From NCBI RefSeq assembly GCF_026151205.1, contig NC_087076.1:12199675-12263674 (forward strand): a stretch of DNA of 64,000 nucleotides. Reading direction: 5' to 3'. Of the stretch, positions 59,399-64,000 are shown piece after piece; positions within the stretch are counted from its first letter, which is position 1; each line of letters starts with the position of its first letter. Below the pieces are notes generated by a model. The model was not told the origin of the DNA, ran no database searches, and worked only from the letters and a program-made list of their open reading frames with translations. The translations under genes were made by a program, and so were the position numbers. This DNA comes from Bolinopsis microptera. Lineage: Eukaryota > Ctenophora > Tentaculata > Lobata > Bolinopsidae.

Positions 59399-62086
59399 AT
59401 GCCACGAGCAACTGGGGTAAGGGTAAGCGTGTGGACCACTTTTTACCCCCCGAAAACGTTACCTCGTAACGTTTTACCTCCGACTCTGCTCTTTCACTTT
59501 GAACTGAAGTGTAAACTTTGCAAGATATGTTTTCGAGGGGTAAAATGTTCGTTCCCTATGATCATGAAACTAGATGGAACTCTCCTCATTTAGTCGTATT
59601 CTTAAAAAGTTGGAAAAATTTGGAGAATACCAAATGTTCTCAAGTTTTTTGAATATCAACGCCTAAATTTCTCATGAATCTGGCTATTTTGAAACAGGCA
59701 TATTCCTCGATTACGTTTTGTGAAAGGTAAGTATCCTGCTATTGCCTGTTTACAATGAAAATAACTAAGTTCGTATCGCAGGGATTTTTGGAGAGGTTGG
59801 ATAGAGGACCAGTGATTGGAGATGGTGGTTTTGTTTTCGCTCTGGAGAAACGAGGATATGTCGAAGCTGGACCCTGGACTCCTGAGGCTGTGATTGAACA
59901 CCCAGAGGTGTGCAGATCAAAATTAACACATATTTAATGATTAAAATTAACCATGTCACTTCCCAAACTCTAAGATAGAAAATTCTGTGCTGCGAGATTT
60001 ACTTCTATACCATTTAAAGTAAATAATGACTTTGTCCTCAATCAGGCAGTGAAACAACTTCACAGAGAGTTCCTGAGGGCGGGTGCGGACGTTTGCCAAG
60101 CTTTCACCTTCTACGCCAGTGAGGACAAGCTGAAGAACCGAGGACATAGTGCAGGTTCCCATGGGGTAAGTTTTGTAGAGCTGGCGATTTCTGTCAAGGT
60201 TGTTGTGCATATTTGACTTTTGATCAACAATGAATTTTTTGTCGAATTGAAAAATAATTTTTTTATGGTGAATAGAACACCCAATTTAAGTTTAATTCTT
60301 CTAACATCCACTTTTAATTTTACTACCACTAAAACGACGTATTCTCCGTTCAGGTAAAAGGAATTAACCAAGCGGCATGTGACATAGTAAAAGAAGTAAC
60401 CTACCCAGAAGGAGGACTTGTAGCTGGAGGAGTATCCCAAACTCCATCCTACATCACCACCCGTGACAAGGCCCTGGTGCAGGCTGAGGTCAGGAAACAG
60501 TGCGAGATCTTCAAGAAGAACGAAGTCGATCTTATGATATGCGAAGTGAGTTGGGCAATTCGATTTTTTCTTAACCTTTCAGCTGATCATAATCAAACTG
60601 TGGTACTGGTATTAAATATTGTTGCCCGATAAATTTCATTCCTTTGAATCATTTTATATTCTTGACAGAATTTGTAATTTGCTTCGTTTCAGTACTACGA
60701 GCATGTGGAGGAGGCTGAGTGGCATGTAGAAGCCGTCAAAGACTTCATGCCCGGAACTCCCGTATGCGCCAGTCTTTGCATCAACGAGGATACTGATGTT
60801 CACGGTGTCCCAACTGGAGAGTGCGGAGTAAAGTTGGCACGAGCAGGCGCTGATGTTATCGGAATCAACTGCCATTATGATCCATTCAGATGTCTAGATG
60901 CGGTTAAGAAGATGATTAAAAATGTCAAAGCAGCTGGTTTTGATAAGGTTTGTAAATTTGAGTTTTAACCGATATCATTCTCGTTGAAATAACTTTAGCT
61001 AGACTCTTTACTACATGACAATGGGTCAGATTATATCTAAAATATTAACGAAATTGTTGTTTCAGGTACATTTCATGATCCAGCCTCTTGCGTTCATGAC
61101 CCCCGATGCCAGTGTCCAAGGCTTCATTGACTTACCAGAATTCCCCTTCGCTCTTGAACCTAGGATTTGCACCAGATTCGAGATGCAAAGATATGCAAGA
61201 GAAGCGTATGAAGCAGGTCAGGATAATATTTTTTAATCTATTCGATTTTTTCCTGAATGTCAAAAAGACCATTGTTGTTTCTCATGTGCCCTAGATTAAA
61301 TTAGTATAATATTTGTTCTTTTCGGTTCAGGTATCTCCCCGCTCCCTATGAGAGATCTTTTAACACCATCACAAAACTCCTAAATAAAGTATATCCATTT
61401 CTTCATAGGAATCCGATTTATTGGAGGATGTTGTGGGTTTGAGCCGTATCACATCAGAGCACTAAGTGAGGAACTGTCAGCAGAGAGGGGAGGCTTCGAG
61501 CCAGCTAGTGGAATGATCGGCTGGGGCAAGTGCCTCGAGAAACACACCAAACCTTGGGTTAGTTTTATCCTAGATCTGTGTACGTGTTATTTCATGACTG
61601 TACGTGTTATTTCATAACAGCTCTATTGATATGTTCTGGTTTATTTGTCCGAGAATGTGGTACGTGGGTCCTGTACAGAAATGCTCCAGAACAGACTAAT
61701 TTAGAGAGCCCTAGTAATAACTGTGGTAATATCTATAAAATCTGATAACTAATAAAACCTGTTTAACAGGTCAGAGCCCGGGCTAGCAAGGAGTATTGGC
61801 AGAACCTGAAACCGGGCACTGGTCGACCTTACTCGAGCTCACTCAGCAAGTGTGACCAGTGGGGAATCACAGCAGGTAAGCTGACATAATTTCATTAGTA
61901 GTAGCTACTTACTTCTTTTAGTTAATTCTAGTTATATCTAGTTACTATTCACTTCTTATGTAAATTACAATTACTTATTTCTCAGGTCACGATTTGGTGC
62001 GCCAACACGAAGAGGCAACCGGTGAAGAAGAACTGAAAAAGGGACTTGACTTCAAGAAGAGACTGGCACAGCAGGGATCGAATTGA
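59399..62086 (+). CDS. BHMT: Betaine-homocysteine S-methyltransferase, copy 2
   Basis: Nine exons with exactly the same sizes as copy 1: 59399-59416, 59782-59907, 60046-60165, 60354-60545, 60693-60947, 61066-61216, 61409-61557, 61770-61875, 61986-62086, giving 405 codons. The zinc-binding cysteines (GINCHYDP and [10 protein letters not shown]) and the N-terminal GDGGF are kept. About 25 residues differ from copy 1, six in exon 7 and eight in exon 9 (C-terminus AQQGSN versus VHKGVC). Some differences restore the more usual family form in copy 2 ([17 protein letters not shown]), while copy 1 keeps the usual CTRWEM where copy 2 has CTRFEM. Introns are also alignable, so duplication was fairly recent. 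No disruption is seen; the two copies are probably both expressed from the same promoter type. Confidence 0.97.
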
Positions 62087-62410
62087 AGCACATACTTTAT
62101 TATTAATTAATTAGCATACTAGCACACAGCAGGAACATATTACTGATCTAGTATGTATTGAACCAGAGGGTTTTTAACTTTCATTTCAGTTTTTAATTTG
62201 GTATTTCGCTTTTTCTGATTTTGAAATGAGCTATAATTGGTTATTTTATAAAGTTCGTTGTTACAATGTATACTGCACTTCACTATTAACTTCAACAATG
62301 GCATTTTACAATTGTTCAAACATACAAAATGTATCTTCTTGACTGTATTCACACCAAGGAGATTAACGATTATATTTTAAACGATATGAGTATAATATGA
62401 CTTTGTAATG
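62087..62410. other. BHMT copy 2 3' flank
   Basis: Alignable with the 3' flank of copy 1 (20582-20990) and includes the probable 3' UTR. No separate gene. Confidence 0.5.
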
Positions 62411-62530
62411 CCGCTGAAATTAGATTACTGCAATAATTTTTTGAGGCTAAGTATCAGATCTGCAAATCATATTTCCCTGAATATCCTGTTATTGGCACTA
62501 AAATATATTATCAGAAATGATGCGGAATTA
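62411..62530 (+). repeat. Direct repeat, right copy (flanks BHMT copy 2)
   Basis: Partner of 58637-58753. It continues straight on from the BHMT 3' flank, so it looks like native downstream sequence of the gene. Confidence 0.75.
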
Positions 62531-62539
62531 ATCTTAGTG

Positions 62540-63118
62540 CCTTAGTGGGTCAATACGTCAAAAAAGCTAACTTGGGTACGCGTACCAGTACCACCACAAT
62601 TTCAGTCGGTACGCGCAAATATGAAATACGGCAAAATACGCGCACCCGTACCCAGTGCAGATACGGGTACGTGAAGTTTGTCATTTCCATGAAAAGCTAA
62701 GGTTGTTATTGATTTTATTCACAATGAATTCTTTTGCAAACGACATTTTGGAACTTTCATAACTTTTGAACAGATAAATGTTTTGAGCTGAAATTTATAA
62801 AGGGCGTTCATAGAACTTATACATTATATGAACGCCCTGAGAGAATCTCAGTTAAAACATTTATTTGTTCAAAAGTTCCATAATGTGGTTTGAAATTAGG
62901 TGAACCCTTGATCGAATTTGGCAAAAGAAGTCACTTATCTCAGAGCTAGAGACAAAATAAAAGACAATATATAATAAATATTAATTCTCAAATTCACTTC
63001 TGAGTTTTCGGGTGCGGGTGCGGGTGTGGGTACGCACGTACCGCTATCGGGGCCAGAACTTGGTACGCGCGTACCCGTACCGCCGTACCGGGTGCGAATA
63101 CGTATTGACCAACTAAGG
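62540..63118. mobile_element. MITE with GTACGCG-rich subterminal repeats and central foldback
   Basis: CCTTAGTGGGTCAATACGT at 62540-62558 is inverted with one mismatch at 63100-63118. Both ends carry many GTACGCG/CGTACCC-type phrases. The centre (about 62740-62885) is a second inverted repeat (GGAACTTTCATAACTTTTGAAC... and complement) closed by AGGGCGTTCATA/TATGAACGCCCT. No ORF; no clear target duplication. Confidence 0.7.
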
Positions 63119-63400
63119 CTGTATCAACTCCGATATCCACCAAATTTTTCGGACAGTTGTGAAAGCCCTATTGGAAGGTTGTCACAAATTTTTTGCTCTA
63201 TCCAGATTCTAGAGCCCTCTCGCTTGCACATTGCAGTGTGCAGTAGCCGCGCACCATCAAATACGGCACCTATGCGAAACTTATTGATCAAATTTGGTAC
63301 TGTGAAAATGGTACTGTGAAAATTCTCACAGTCTCTAGAAAACAATGGTACAAAAATTTTAAAAATCCGAGCAAGTTTATTTTCATCGTGCACCCCCTAC
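63119..63400. repeat. Dispersed repeat shared with the element nested in the MULE
   Basis: TATCAACTCCGATATCCACC...GGACAGTTGTGAAAGCCCTATT, then CGCGCACCATCAAATA-C/T-GGCACCTA and TTCTCACAGTCTCTAG match 45456-45815 with substitutions and indels. It begins exactly where the MITE at 62540-63118 ends. Confidence 0.75.
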
Positions 63401-64000
63401 TAATAAAGTCCTATTTATATTTCTAAACATATTCTTGATCCTTACACATCATACTATTGTGTGTTGTGTCCAATTAATGGTTAAGTCTCCAAACTCGTAG
63501 CAGAAAACACGTATTTTTGCACGTAAGGGCAACTGCAAGGCATTATGGTAGTACATACTACATATTAGGGTGTGATATAAATACTCGAATTTGGATTTGA
63601 CGATAAAAAGCGTTTAAAATCGGAAAATTTCACTATTAACAATTAAAATGGTGTCCCTTATAAATCACTCATCAAATTGCAAGTCCTTAAAAACGATTTT
63701 GGTTGCTTCGGGTCGGTGACAGACCCTGCATCGGGACACATAACTTCTTGCTTCTGTGAACGGTACCCTGGTTTCCTCCTCCGTGTATGGATCCTGAAGA
63801 GAGCAGGGTCAAAATAAAACAAAAATTGAATCAACTTAACTTTAACGAAATGTGACCATTTTGATTTCATGAATGGGTTTGCCGATAAAACGTTTGAAAA
63901 GCTAATACTCGGCTCAAAACATATAAATATGTCATAGTGCATAGTCCATTTATACATCTTATATCTACCTTTTTCGAATCCATCTGCCATGACGGTCGGA
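63401..64000. other. Unassigned sequence to window end
   Basis: A 110-codon minus-strand frame (63658-63990) has no recognised domain. Nothing else supported. Confidence 0.35.

Overview
This is animal nuclear DNA: intron-bearing genes with GT-AG splice sites, TATA promoters, TTAGGG-type repeats, and a dense load of non-LTR, LTR and DNA transposons, in an AT-rich background. The host protein families fit a non-vertebrate metazoan. A cnidarian is my best guess, from the WSC-like domain and the types of reverse transcriptase, but the species cannot be fixed from the sequence.

Two host loci are clear. (1) Betaine-homocysteine S-methyltransferase is present twice in the same orientation (17800-20581 and 59399-62086). 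Both copies have nine exons with identical exon sizes, both read as intact 405-residue proteins, and both have the same TATA/Inr promoter. They sit about 39 kb apart. (2) Between them lies a large mosaic receptor gene (41623-57001): signal peptide, kringle, WSC-like Cys-rich domain, F5/8-type (fucolectin-like) domain, sushi domain, a long Cys-rich region with LDL-receptor class A repeats, and a seven-helix rhodopsin-like receptor. As given it carries one in-frame TGA and two single-base frame slips in short homopolymers, so it is either a recent pseudogene or affected by sequence error. A small ORF at 35562-35837 with a signal peptide and three N-glycosylation sequons is a possible unrecognised secreted peptide gene.

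The rest is mostly mobile and repetitive DNA. 0.5-3 kb: decayed Jockey/CR1-like retrotransposon. 4-5 kb: minisatellites and a telomere-like block. 7.5-11.5 kb: antisense APE-type retrotransposon with a solo LTR in its 5' part. 13.6-14.8 kb: poly-C elements and a 25-bp satellite. 22.4 kb: 9-bp satellite. 23 kb: tiny foldback with an empty-site twin. 26-29.9 kb: an LTR element with near-identical LTRs but an internally deleted gag-pol. 31.4-33.7 kb: tRNA-derived SINE and a second APE-type retrotransposon. 33.8-34.2 kb: a perfect 145-bp-arm hairpin. 36.9-38.4 kb: a 1.5-kb foldback flanked by TTAA. 39.4-41.5 kb: a 2.1-kb octanucleotide array ending next to the receptor promoter. 43.0-46.5 kb: a MULE transposon with 9-bp target duplication, a deleted catalytic core and another element nested in it. 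47.1-51.6 kb: a long-TIR element carrying two further nested insertions. The last two lie in the 9-kb intron of the receptor gene.

Exon coordinates were derived by hand from splice signals and reading phase. Identities and repeat boundaries were judged by eye.
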